From Liolophura sinensis (Eukaryota > Mollusca > Polyplacophora > Chitonida > Chitonidae), in contig NC_088304.1 of NCBI RefSeq assembly GCF_032854445.1, positions 9,061,704-9,125,703 on the forward strand: a DNA stretch of 64,000 bases, read 5' to 3'. Shown here piece after piece: positions 23,011 through 35,500 of this stretch. The translations under genes and the position numbers were made by a program. The notes beneath the pieces are model-generated. The model was not told the DNA's origin. It saw only the letters and a list, made by a program, of their open reading frames with translations, and made no database searches. Position 1 is the first letter of the stretch. Each line of letters starts with the position of its first letter.

Positions 23011-25016
23011 AACACTCTGTGATAATCAATGTTGTCACCATCAACACGCTAGGATAACCAATGTTGTCATCATCAATACTCTATGATAATCAATGTTGTC
23101 ACCATCAACACTCTATAATAACCAATGTTGTCATCATCAATACTCTATGATAATCAATGTTGTCACCATCAACACTCTATGATAACCAATGTTGTCATCA
23201 TCAACACTCTATGATAACCAATGTTGTCATCATCAATACTCTATGATAATCAATGTTGTCACCATCAACACTCTATGATAACCAATGTTGTCATCATCAA
23301 TACTCTATGATAATCAATGTTGTCACCATCAACACTCTATGATAACCAATGTTGTCATCATCAACACTCTATGATAACCAATGTTGTCATCATCAATACT
23401 CTATAATAATCAATGTTGTCACCATCAACACGCTAGGATAACCTATAATGTTGTTACAATCAACACTCTAAGATAACCTATGTTGTCGCCATTAACTCGC
23501 TAGGATAATCAATGTTGTCACCATCAACACGCTAGGATAACCAATGCTGTCGCCATCAACACGCTAGGATAATCAATGTTGTCACCATCAACACGCTAGG
23601 ATAACCAATGCTGTCACCATCAACACGCTAGGATAACCAATGTTGTCATCATCAACACTCTATGATAACCTATGTTGTCACCATCAACACTCTATGATAA
23701 CCAATGTTGTCACCATCAACACTCTATGATAACCAATATTGTCATCATTAATACTCTATGATAATCAATGTTGTCACCATCAACACGCTAGGATAACCAA
23801 TGTTGTCACCATCAACACGCTAGGATAACCAATGCTGTCACCATCAACACGCTAGGATAACCAATGTTGTCATCATCAACACTCTATGATAACCTATGTT
23901 GTCACCATCAACACTCTATGATAACCAATGTTGTCACCATCAACACTCTATGATAACCAATATTGTCATCATTAATACTCTATGATAATCAATGTTGTCA
24001 CCATCAACACGCTAGGATAACCAATGTTGTCACCATCAACACGCTAGGATAACCAATGTTGTCATCATCAACACTCTATGATAATCAATGTTGTCGCCAT
24101 CAACACGCTAGGATAACCAATGCTGTCACCATCAACACGCTAGGATAACCAATGTTGTCATCATCAACACTCTATGATAACCTATGTTGTCACCATCAAC
24201 ACTCTATGATAACCAATGTTGTCACCATCAACACTCTATGATAACCAATATTGTCATCATTAATACTCTATGATAATCAATGTTGTCACCATCAACACGC
24301 TAGGATAACCAATGTTGTCACCATCAACACGCTAGGATAACCAATGTTGTCATCATCAACACTCTATGATAATCAATGTTGTCGCCATCAACACGCTAGG
24401 ATAACCAATGCTGTCACCATCAACACGCTAGGATAACCAATGCTGTCACCATCAACACTCTATGATAACCAATGCTGTCACCATCAACACTCTGTGATAA
24501 CCTATGTTGTCACCATCAACACTCTATGATAACCAATGTTGTCACCATCAACACTCTATGATAACCAATATTGTCATCATCAACACTCTATGATAATCAA
24601 TGTTGTCGCCATCAACACGCTAGGATAACCAATGCTGTCACCATCAACACGCTAGGATAACCAATGTTGTCACCATCGACACCCTATGATAACCTATGTT
24701 GTCACCATCAACACGCTAGGATAACCAATGTTGTCACCATCAACACGCTAGGATAACCAATGTTGTCACCATCAACACCCTATGATAACCAATGTTGTCA
24801 CCATCAACACTCTATGATAACCAATGCTGTCACCATCAACACTCTAGGATAACCAATGCTGTCACCATCAACACGCTAGGATAACCAATGTTGTCACCAT
24901 CAACACTCTATGATAACCAATGCTGTCACCATCAACACTCTATGATAACCAATGCTGTCACCATCAACACGCTAGGATAACCAATGCTGTCGCCATCAAC
25001 ACGCTAGGATAACCAA
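23011..25016. repeat. 32-bp satellite array with higher-order structure, about 63 units
   Basis: The unit is about GATAACCAATGTTGTCACC followed by ATCAACACTCTAT, 32 bp, repeated head to tail for about 2.0 kb. Variants switch in blocks: CTCTATG versus CGCTAGG at the junction, CACC versus CATC in the middle, AATC/ACCA at the start. A rare variant (CCAATATTGTCATCATTAAT or close) recurs at 23733, 23957, 24245 and 24565, at spacings of 224, 288 and 320 bp. These are multiples (7, 9, 10) of 32, which shows that multi-unit segments were copied. No unique spacers occur, so it is not CRISPR. It lies about 0.8 kb beyond the stop codon of the TIR/Death/CARD gene. Confidence 0.97.
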
Positions 25017-25689
25017 CATTTAACGCTAGTTTATACCCAATAGTAATCCGAGTGAACATTACACGATGTGGATGACACAAGGCTATTGTCTATATCACCG
25101 CCTTCTTAAAAATTCTGCATTTGTGTCTAATGAAATAAAAACCATAATTAGAACAATCCATTTTTCAAAATCATAAAATAACGCCGAAAGATATTTTGCA
25201 ATCTGAGAATACATATAACACATACTTCAAAATGGACAAAGCTTTATCTCCTCATGAAGCCATAAGGTTAAGTTTAAAGCAACTGACTGCAAGATCATAA
25301 ACATAATACAACCAAACAAATAACAAAGATTGACTCAATCTTTGTTAATTGTTTGTCAGCTAACAAATACTCATTCTTCACAGCAAACATTGCACACAGA
25401 TCTAGTCTAAGAAAACTAATGAAGCATGTCCTAAAAAACTGCAGTAACACTATTATTTTTTCACACAACTATATACGCTGGAGTGGTAATTAAAATGTAC
25501 CTAGTAGTAAAAGCAATAAAAACTAGTTCCATCTTCGTGCTCGAGGCCTGTTCGGCGACTTTCACTGATGGCTCATTTGGTGAACTGCTACATTGCTTTA
25601 AAGCGTATTCAGGGACTTCTGTCAATCCAGCTGGAAGACCTTTGGTGATCGAGGCACTGGAGAACCACATCCACGCCTGGGGTGCACGT
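25017..25689. other. Intergenic DNA between satellite and gene 3' end
   Basis: The stretch is AT-rich in its first half. The minus-strand 3' UTR of the gene probably ends in it or just right of it. Open frames on both strands at 25461-25791 have no domain content. Confidence 0.4.
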
Positions 25690-25695
25690 TTTATT
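25690..25695 (-). terminator. Candidate polyadenylation signal of the TIR/Death/CARD gene
   Basis: The minus strand reads AATAAA here, about 137 bases past the TGA at 25834-25832. Hexamers of this type are common in AT-rich DNA, so this is only a plausible site. Confidence 0.3.
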
Positions 25696-25831
25696 GCGAA
25701 TCAGTTCACTGTCTTGCTGGCTTGTATATATTTACATTTTGCCGAAATTCCCTTCACAGTAAAATTTGAACAATATTTGGTTGCAGAATAAACCGCGACG
25801 ATTTTTAGAAGATGAGACCGTAAGTTTTGTA

Positions 25832-26529
25832 TCATTGGTTTTGTGACATGTTTGGTGGACAAATTGCTGACGTGTCAGTCTGCTGATAAAACATGCATTT
25901 TTCATATTTCTCATTGAGCATGTAAATGATTTGTTTAATCTCTGCACATACTCGTACACTTGGTTCCAATATTTCATCGATCCTCTCCAAACTTCTACGA
26001 TCATCACTCTTCTTGGTTTCGAGAAGTTCAATAAGGAAGCTCTCTTGTACTTTACGATCGTCAATCTTCTTGGTTTCGAGAAGTTCAGTAAGGAAGCTCT
26101 CTAATACTTTACGATCGTCAATCTTCTTGGTTTCCAGATGTTCCCCTAGGACCATTCCAAACATTTCACGATCGTCACTCCTCTTGACTTCAAGACGTTC
26201 ATCAAGGATGCTCTCGAATAATTTGCGATCGTCACTCTTCTTGGCTTCAAAACACTGGAGTAGGATCTTCTCTAAAACTTTACGATCCTCACACTTCTTG
26301 GCTTCAAGACGTTCGTCAATGATGTTCTCGAAAATTTTACCATCATCACTCTTCTCGGCTTGGGGACTTTCTTCAACGATGTTCTCGAAAATTTTACGAT
26401 CATCACTCTTCTTGGCTTTGAGACATTCGACAAGGGAACCCTTTGAATTGTTCGGATTGCTGCTCTTGTTCGATGCGAGGCATTCCACAAGGACATCTGA
26501 ATCGGTCTTTGAAGCAGAGCATTGCTCAC
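25832..26529 (-). CDS. Terminal exon with eight 19-residue repeats and stop codon
   Basis: A TTTGATTGCATTTTCAG acceptor precedes 26529. The exon reads [13 protein letters not shown] onward, ends with CPPNMSQNQ, and stops at TGA (25834-25832). Between 26422 and 25970 lie eight tandem copies of a 57-bp unit, for example [19 protein letters not shown]-like 19-mers, with the last copy one residue short. The KKSDDRK core is the most conserved part, and the flanks are amphipathic. The function is unknown; a solenoid-like helical tail or stalk is inferred. Confidence 0.88.
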
Positions 26530-29500
26530 CTGAAAATGCAATCAAAGACTGAATTAAGCACCTGCAGATCCCACTTGTTAGTGTACATGTAGCAAAGGCA
26601 GAACTTGTACATGTTAAGAAGAAGATGATTGGCCAATGTCTTACACCTGATCTGATATACATAGAAGATCTATTCAGCCGAGACAAACCTGAATGGTACA
26701 TCTAACAACCCTATATCTGTGTTTACTGGATTAAACAATAAACAATAAAAAGTATGATGACAATCTAGTTTACCTGCGAGTGCTAAGGTAAGATAAGACT
26801 GGCCAATCTCCATCAACGCGTTCTTAAACTCAGACAGCGCCCGGCTCCCACAGAATGGTAAGGTCTTGAGCAGTCTCTTGATTCGCTTGTGACGTGTATT
26901 GGGGTAGAGAACGTAGTCGAGCGCTGAGCATGACAGAATTTCAGCTCGACGAAGATAACCCTCTATGTGGGTGACGTCCATCATATCATCAACCAAAAGC
27001 TGGTAGTTCTCCCTCAGTCTCCTCTTGTCAGCTTCATCCATGGGCTGCACTGTACGGGCATACATAAAAGACAAGGCACGTAAAAGATAAATAAAGGTTG
27101 CCTCGAAAGACCCCATACACTTTGGTATGATTAAGTATAATAAACAGATGCTGACTTCCACTCAACACGTTTTTGAAATCAAGAGCTTGAGGTCTTCACC
27201 TGACGTCAGCTGATAGTGACTAACAGCTATTCAAGGAAAAATGAACATAGGGAACAGGTAATACGAAATAAGTATGCTCAAACAAATATATATCCTGTAT
27301 ATGAGAGGAAGTTCACTACCTTGTATCAAAGAATCGTCAGGGGTTTGAGATATTGGATCATTCTGAACTAACTTTTCCAAAAAAAAAAAAAGAAAGTGAA
27401 GGGCGAACACAACCGTTCGTGTAGCTTACTCATGAGTGGATTTATTTCCAGTTTAGCCATAGCATCGTTGAGCACATCCAAGCTGTTCTCTGATTCAGAG
27501 CAGTTCGCGCACCAGCATTCTATCACCCGTTCAGTCAGTTCCCGCATTCCGTACTGTCCCCAGTTCACCCATATCCTCTTCAACTGATCTCCGTCTAGGC
27601 CAAGAATACGGCCTACATCCAGCCAGTTTGGTCCTAAATAACATATATAATAACAGTTAGGAGATATTACATCAAAAGTTTCTCTACGTAATAACATTTG
27701 GCTAATAAAAACAATACACAAACATAAAAACAAGCATACCTTTTTACAACTACATTTTATCACATAACTGCAGTGTTCAGCAGTGCCCTTAATCCATGAC
27801 ATATTCTTCGTGTGTCACTAATTACATCACACTTTCAGTACACTTTCATTGACTGAAAGCGTCATTCACATGACGTAAATATGTGACGAAATTAGTTGAA
27901 CTCTTTTTCTTTACTACCATGGCGACCGGTTTACACGTTTACTGTTTTGTCAGTATTGATGGTAGAGGAAAGGCAGAGATAACTAATATACATGAAGAAC
28001 GGGGAGAAAGGTAATTCACAGTAGACATTGACGGCATTAATATTCAAGTTGACTTATGTGCACATCGGCTCCAGGTCATACCGGCAACAACAAAGGAGCC
28101 ACGCGGCGAAAGTTCACAGACGATAGCTTTCCGCAGACGACAGCTCAGTAACAGTGGCAGTTAAATATTGAGCCATTTTTCAACCTGTTCGTCGCGTTGA
28201 ATCTCTAAAGTGAGTGAGTGAGTGCTTGGGGTTTAACGTCGTACTTGACAATTTTTCAGCGATATGACCACGAAGGAATCCTTAGTGAACCCGTAGAAGA
28301 TTCGGACATACAGGATTTCATAACAGGCCAGTCAAACAAACGCACATTAAGCAAAACGCACTTTGATTCTCGGAAAATGTTTCCTGCAGCCAACTGTCTG
28401 TGAAATTCGGCAAATTCATGAGACACCCCCACTAGAGTTAAACAGGCTCCTATCAACATTCTTCATAAGTGTTCGGAAATCTCACGGCTCATAATATGAA
28501 CCCACAAGTCTTCGTGGTATGTTGTCAAGTTTTGAACATCAGCTGAAACGTCAAAACTATGGTCATAGTTTAGTATCGAGCCCATTGATTACATAGATGC
28601 TGGAAGTGCTTAAATCTAAACAAAAGGAACTAAAACGAGACAGAAAAGGAAATCTCCCCAAAAGAGTAGATCCAATATCTGACGCTGAAATCGACTGTGG
28701 CCAACTGGTGTACTTGGGAAGTCGTCTCCTAGCATCATGTGGTTTTTTCAGTGCCGTGTATTTTGATCTTCGTGGCACTACCGAACAGATGGCGATGTGT
28801 TGGGAGGATGTTTCTCTGTGTTCCGATACAGTTGGCCAAGCATATCTTCAACTTTCCGAACGGCAAACGAAGACAGTCTCAATATTCAAAATTTATGCTG
28901 TCAAACACTCGTCGGATTATTGTCATGTAAATAATTCCGTTCTACATTGCCGCCAACACAAAACATCCATCACCAGGGCCCCACCACATCTGGTTTATGC
29001 GACATCCCATCGGCGAGAATGAACTTTCCACAATGATGAAAAAAGGATAAATTCCGAAGGCATCCACACTGACAAAAATCTTTCAAATCACAGCGCCAGA
29101 AGACATCTTATTCAGAAACTGAATGACTGCGAAATCCCAGCCAATCACATTATGCAGATATCCAGTCACAAGAACATTCAATCCATCAACAATTACAGCC
29201 ATTTAAAGCACAGAAGAATTTCTCCGCTCCTCAATTCAACTGTTTTTGTAAGCCTTATACCTGGAGGAAACTCCAATTTTTCATCTGAAACAACGCACGC
29301 TGCAAAAACATTGCACTGTTCAGACCAGAAATTCAGAAATTTCATAAATTGTTGCAACTTCAACTTCATGGCCGCCAGTTTTCATTAAACCTAGCGCATA
29401 ATTATGATCACAAAACAACACATTTGTGAGGAACAATGAACAGTCGTCCGTAATCAAAGTGTATAGTGTTCAAAGACCCTCGTGACAGGCATGAAACTCG

Positions 29501-32500
29501 GTGCAGACGACCTATTTCATCGTGTGTTGCGGGCAGATATAACAATTTTTGACCTTTCTGACTTAACTTTTCGTGTGTTCATATCATTTTTAATTGCCAA
29601 CTTTATTTCACAACTTATCTGTTTACATTATACATATACGTTATTAAATCAGGCGGTATTGTCATGAAACTACATGTTCACCACGTAGTCATGCTGCTTT
29701 CGCCAACAGTGCTTCGTCTGAGCCAGGCTGTCCTTCGTTTACATGTACGAAATGTGTCCGAGATTAAACTTACAAAGTGATGCATTTCTTCCTCTTTTAG
29801 CAGCTTAATTTATGTGATAAAGAGAATCTAAAACTCGTGTTTATTTCACATGAAAGTTATGAAATGAATACTCTTGTCAGATCCTCTATTTATTAGACAC
29901 ATTTTTAAGCGGAGAAAAAGAACACATGTCGTAACAACAACTGAGGCAGAAGAAGGTGTTGAACACGGGCGCTCTGGTTTTCTCCACCCAAAAGCTGGCG
30001 GTAATCTTATATGAAAAATTCTCGGGCGTGGCGTTTTTAATAACATATTAATAACATATTAATACATAAACAAATGTAAGGAGATACAGGCAACAGCAAT
30101 GGATGTACCCAACAAAGTACTCAAAAAGCAGACAGAGTACAAACAACATACTACAATTACTGTTATTTATTTAATATGTATAACGGAAACAACATACCCA
30201 CTGTATCCCTCAGCAGCTGAACACAAGACTTGAGGTGGGTGGGAATGTTTTCTCCACCAAAACTGTTCGCATCATCCTCGATTTTATTGGAAGTGTCTTG
30301 TTCTCGAAATTTGGTCCAGGCGTTTAACAAGGTGTTCATCTTTTCCAGAACTTTCCCTTCTGTGTCCGTGGTCTGAAACCTTAGTGCTTCACAGTGTGAT
30401 GCAACTATCTCAGGAATGGCTTGAAGTGGTTCCAAACGTGTGCAGATCTCGTCCTCTTTCTGCAAAGGAAATCAAATTAATGGTAACTGACATACGATGA
30501 TAATTTAGGCATCCCAAGTGTTTTTATTGTCTATTTCTTTTAGAGAGTCACCTGTATTCAGCTGCCTGTAAAATCAGTCACTCTCGCTACAAAAATTGCC
30601 TGTAGTCAGTGACAGGTTACAATATAAGCTCTACACATGGATATGTTTGAAGTTCACATTATTGCATGGAAAATGAAGTTAGACCACTTTTTCTACTTCG
30701 TAATGTTAAAGTCCATGTGCCCCGTTTCGACGGCAAGAGCCCATTCCTTCGAGTGACCAGTGGCATACTGGATATTGGGCGAAGTTCAACATGTGTTGAC
30801 AGAGGGCGACACCAGTTTCCTAATCTGCTATCGATCTTGCTGTAAACCTTGTTCCTGCCTCTGCCATGTTTGAAATTGTTTACAAGTATTAGTATAATAT
30901 AACCTTAATAAATGAATGTAATTTTATCTGTTGTAGTATATTATATCGCGGCAGTGGTTTTAATGCTGGATGTTAGGAAATTTTGTTATAAAAAAAACAA
31001 TGTAGTCTATTCGCTGAGAATGTAGTTTAGGAAGTGAAACTGCATGGAGTTTGCTCTTATCGCATGTTCGATAAAACAAATTACTCTCCATGTCCAGCAT
31101 GCCACTGTTTTTTAATAATTATGACGTCACCCGAGGCAATGAGGTCTTGGTGTCGAAACTAAGCTTATGCAGTTTAACATTATGAATTAGAAAAAGGGTT
31201 CTAATTTGATTTTGAAGAATATGAACTTCCATCACATCTGTGTGTAGAGCTTTTACTGTTACGTATCACTGAAGGCAATTTTGGTAGCGAGTATGATCCA
31301 TTTTATAGACAGCTGAATATAGGCGACTCTCTAAAAGATGATGAGCTCGGTTTATATTTATAGGCCCCACAGGCTGGCAACGATGAAAGATAAAAAAAAC
31401 GCGATTCATAAATATGCCTGCATGTAGGAATCAACGGCAACGCACGCTCAAGACAACATGATATTTAACGCGAACCAAGAATATGTTGATTTTCCTGCAT
31501 TGTGCGTTTGTTCTTGGTGCCTTGTCTGACATTAGTATTCTTAATAAAAATGTAAATTGTATATACAGTTATTACAAATAATCGGATTAGAATTGCAATG
31601 TATCTTCTCATCTATGCCTTCCTCTTTTCTCGCTAATTGTTTCTTTATAGTTTGCTGGAGAAATTCTAGTTGAAGTCACATGTGGATACTGATTGGTTTA
31701 ATCTATGTTGCTATTATGAATGTATCTGACATACACATAACATCAGTGCAGTTGTTTACCAAAAGCCATGATGCTACTGGATGGGTAATTTGCTACTATT
31801 TAAGTATTTACAGAAACCATTAAAATAAAACCCCAACTGAAGTAAATTGACAAGGGACCGTATTTCATCGGTTGCACGTGACCATTTCCTCGTTTAATTT
31901 ACCACTGTTAAGGTTTTATTCCATCTGTTCATAAATATGCTGAAAATACTGCAACATATGCGTCCCCTGGCAGCACGGTATAACCAGTATAATGGGAGGG
32001 ATGTTAGTTGCAATTTATTAGACATAACTCGTCAAGATATACTAATGACAAAACGATCAGAGCCTTGTACATGTTCGTATTGGATTACATTGTACGTGTT
32101 GTAAGGGCAAAGGTGTATATTCCGTCGATACCACGTATTCCCATAAAAAATCGCTATTGCAGCTATTCCTAAATTAATACGCTAAAGTTACTGAAAAAGC
32201 ATGTACAATGACAACCGTAATTACTTGGGGTATACCCCTTTAATTAGGAGTTTGACCAACACAGGTAAATCATACCTTTGCTGTTTCTCTGACACTTTTT
32301 AAACATGTCTCCAGTGTTAGAATACGTTGTGTCTTTTCCACTAGACAGCTCTCCTGACATCTAATCTTCTCCCACAGAAACGAGATTTCCTCGGCTTTTC
32401 CCTGGAATGCTTTTATGAGTGTGGCATGTTTGTGTTGTAAATCTGACTCGGATTCCGTCAGTTGCTTCAGCTGATGGTCTTGTCTGTTTCTCTGGGATAA

Positions 32501-35500
32501 ATATTCCTCACATTTGGCTTGCAACTCGTTGCACTATAGAAAGGATACATAAAATAGATGGCATCAGCATTTAGTGGTACACGAGTGTCAAAACATGACT
32601 TAAACCATAGTTAAATGATAAGGATCGAGATGCAAAACATGCTAATTGTAAACAAAATTACAATGTATTGAAACCTACTTTGGTCTCGTGTAACGTCACG
32701 TCAGATGGCATTACGTCACACATCGCTGACGTATAGCCAGAAATAAGACTCTACTTGTAAAAGATATAGTTGTCATACAAGCAAAACCGCCTTACTCCAC
32801 GTCTGCATGATACATTATTGTGTCACATAAGGTACCTTTTCTCAAAATGCCGAAGATTTCGTGTTTGTTCACCGCGTTATTGGGGTCAAATAGAGCTATT
32901 CGGTTTCTATCGGCACTTTAAGATTAAATTCCAAGACAAGTTTGAGATGACACTTTGATGACAGCCAAAAACGAAACACGAAAATGCGCTGACGACAACC
33001 CCTCTGAAAGTAGGCATTATAGTGTTAAAAACGAGCCAAACTTCGTCATTTGCAGGCGCTCAGAAAGTAGGCCAATGGTAAGTGCCCTGACGACAAACTA
33101 CAACTTGACTTGACTTACGGGACTTTGTGGTTCTGTACGCAACGTATTAGTGAAGATATCATGTTTGAAAAGTTAAACAAATAATTGAATGTGAACTGAA
33201 ACCTGTGGTTTTAAGTAGGTCTACTAACAAAGTTAGTCACAATCTAGAAGGTCCATCAGCTAGTTTATGTTTGGAATATGTAACCCTGTACTAATGGCCG
33301 CAACAGTTGATCAAGCAAAATTTCAATTCTGGCCCGCTAATGTAGGTCAAACGTCGGAAGATCTAACCAATACGTAATCTGCTCACGGAATTTTTATTAG
33401 GTCATGTTAAAATGTTTCCTACATTTTGCCGCAATAGTTTTGGAAATAATAAAGGGAAATGCAACTTTGTTATCAGTTAAATCTACCAAGTCATTCAAAT
33501 GAACTTAAATATGTTTCTTTTTTCTGGTTTTGCTAAGGAACGTAAGGACGATTGTAGAAGCATAAGTCTGGGCCTGAGCCTGGCTTTACTCCACAGTAGA
33601 ACACTCATCAAATAAATAAACAAATATATCAATGATTGGCGGGATCAAATATGAATAAACTTAAACTATGAAAATCTAAAATATAGAAATTTTCTTTAGA
33701 TTATCAGTTGCAAGTTAAGTAACCGCGCTGTGTTAATATAAATATACATTGTATTATAAAACCAGAGCCCATGGGCTTTGATGAGATCTGGTGAACATTG
33801 CAAGGGCATGCAGAAATGAACACCGATAATACAGCATATACATGTAGTTCCAGCTTGCATTACCCGACATTAAGTGTTATAATGCTGTTCTTTACTGAAA
33901 AAGTTTACTATGAATTAATACACCATTACCAGTATTCCATTTACATTATGTACGGACAATAAATAATAAACTTTTTCCGTGGTTGTTGTTTAAGCAAACC
34001 CACACACATCAAAGTCAAACATGCCTGCTTGCTTTCGGGATTCAGTATAAAAGATTTGAAAAATATTACCAGCTTGTAACCTAATACTGAACGGTAAAAG
34101 ATTGTCGTAATTCTTCTGCCCAGTTTCGCCTCGATCTCAGAGTCGATCTTTTCAATTCAGAAATACGCCGATTTGCGGAAATGGCTATATTCGGTTGATG
34201 TTAATCTCTTATGATAAAAAAAATTATTTTCCTTACAATTAAAGATAGACGATCATATCCAGTTTCATTCACTACCAATAAATACAACATAGTACATACA
34301 TGTTTTCATACCTTTTAAAAACATTATATTGTAATTTAAGACAACCACGATCTGCCTGTCTTGCGGACGTTACGAGTGAGTTTGCCTGTCTAGCTCAGAC
34401 AGGCCTCCCCGGCCAGTACAGCACGTGCGACTGACCTCCCATGCCTCGCCTATCATTTTGCATACAATGTGTCAAGTAGTACATATAAATTTGTGACTTA
34501 TATGGCAGATGTAGTGACTTTGGTGTTGGTGACTCAGCTATAGAAATACGCATCAAAAAAATCGCTACCACAAACCACCACGGGTCGCAGACACCGAGTG
34601 GGAGATGGCCGCCACATTTACTTAGCGGGACAAAGTGAAGAGGAACGGATTAGTCTTCATTAGCCACGGACTTGTCACTAAAGAGACTCTGGTTAATGTC
34701 AAATCTCAAAAACATAAATGTTGACGTACAGCATAGACAGTGCACCAAAGCAGCAACGACAGTATGATTGTCGGAAAATACGAATTCCTGTTTCGACGCA
34801 TAGGTTCTTGTCAATATACCTCAGTTATGGTTTTATTTTAAATGTTCAATACAAATGCTTACATAGTAAAAAATTACACGCCCACTATCACAGTATATTT
34901 ACAGACGTACAGCATAGAGAGTAGCGACGACAGTGTAATTGCTGGCAAAAGGTCACACGTAACCGGCGAAATATAGTCTCTTGTAAATTAACCTCAGTCA
35001 GGGTTTTATTCTAGCTTCAAGTGAATGCATAAATAGTAGCAAATTACAAGCCCCGTAGCGCCATGGCTTAAGCACAATTAGGCTAAAAAAACGCAGTGAT
35101 GCTAACTGCAATTTATTAGACGTCACTGGTCTAGAATTACTCAAAATACTGTGTTGTTATCACATTTAAAAGGCATAAAAGGCACATTTAAGCCATCTGT
35201 CACTTGCCTCGGAAAGCTCACCCGTTCTCATCTTTCTTTCTAGGCGCGTATCTATCAAACGTCTTAAGACTTCAGTCTCAATTCAAATACAGCTACATTC
35301 ACAATGTTTCGCTCTAGAAAATTTAAAATTGATACATTGATTCTTTACTGCAGAACAATGTTTCAACATTAATTTGAGCTCTTTCCTGTTTTGAGTTTGG
35401 CTATTTAAGGACTTCACTTTTTAAGACTTTTTAAAAAAAATTATTCACTTTAGTCTTAAGTTCCTTGATAAATACGGGTACTGGGCTACACTTTGCGTAA

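Noticed and set aside
23011-25016. Array of short direct repeats that could suggest CRISPR
   Set aside because: Units are contiguous 32-bp copies with no unique spacers, in an intron-containing animal genome, so it is a satellite.
25926-26552. 208-codon open frame on the plus strand
   Set aside because: It is the antisense of the 57-bp coding repeat. The minus strand has matching splice sites, phase and a domain context.
28563-28778. Minus-strand open frame of 71 codons in the Death-domain intron
   Set aside because: It is the shadow of the plus-strand recombinase relic.
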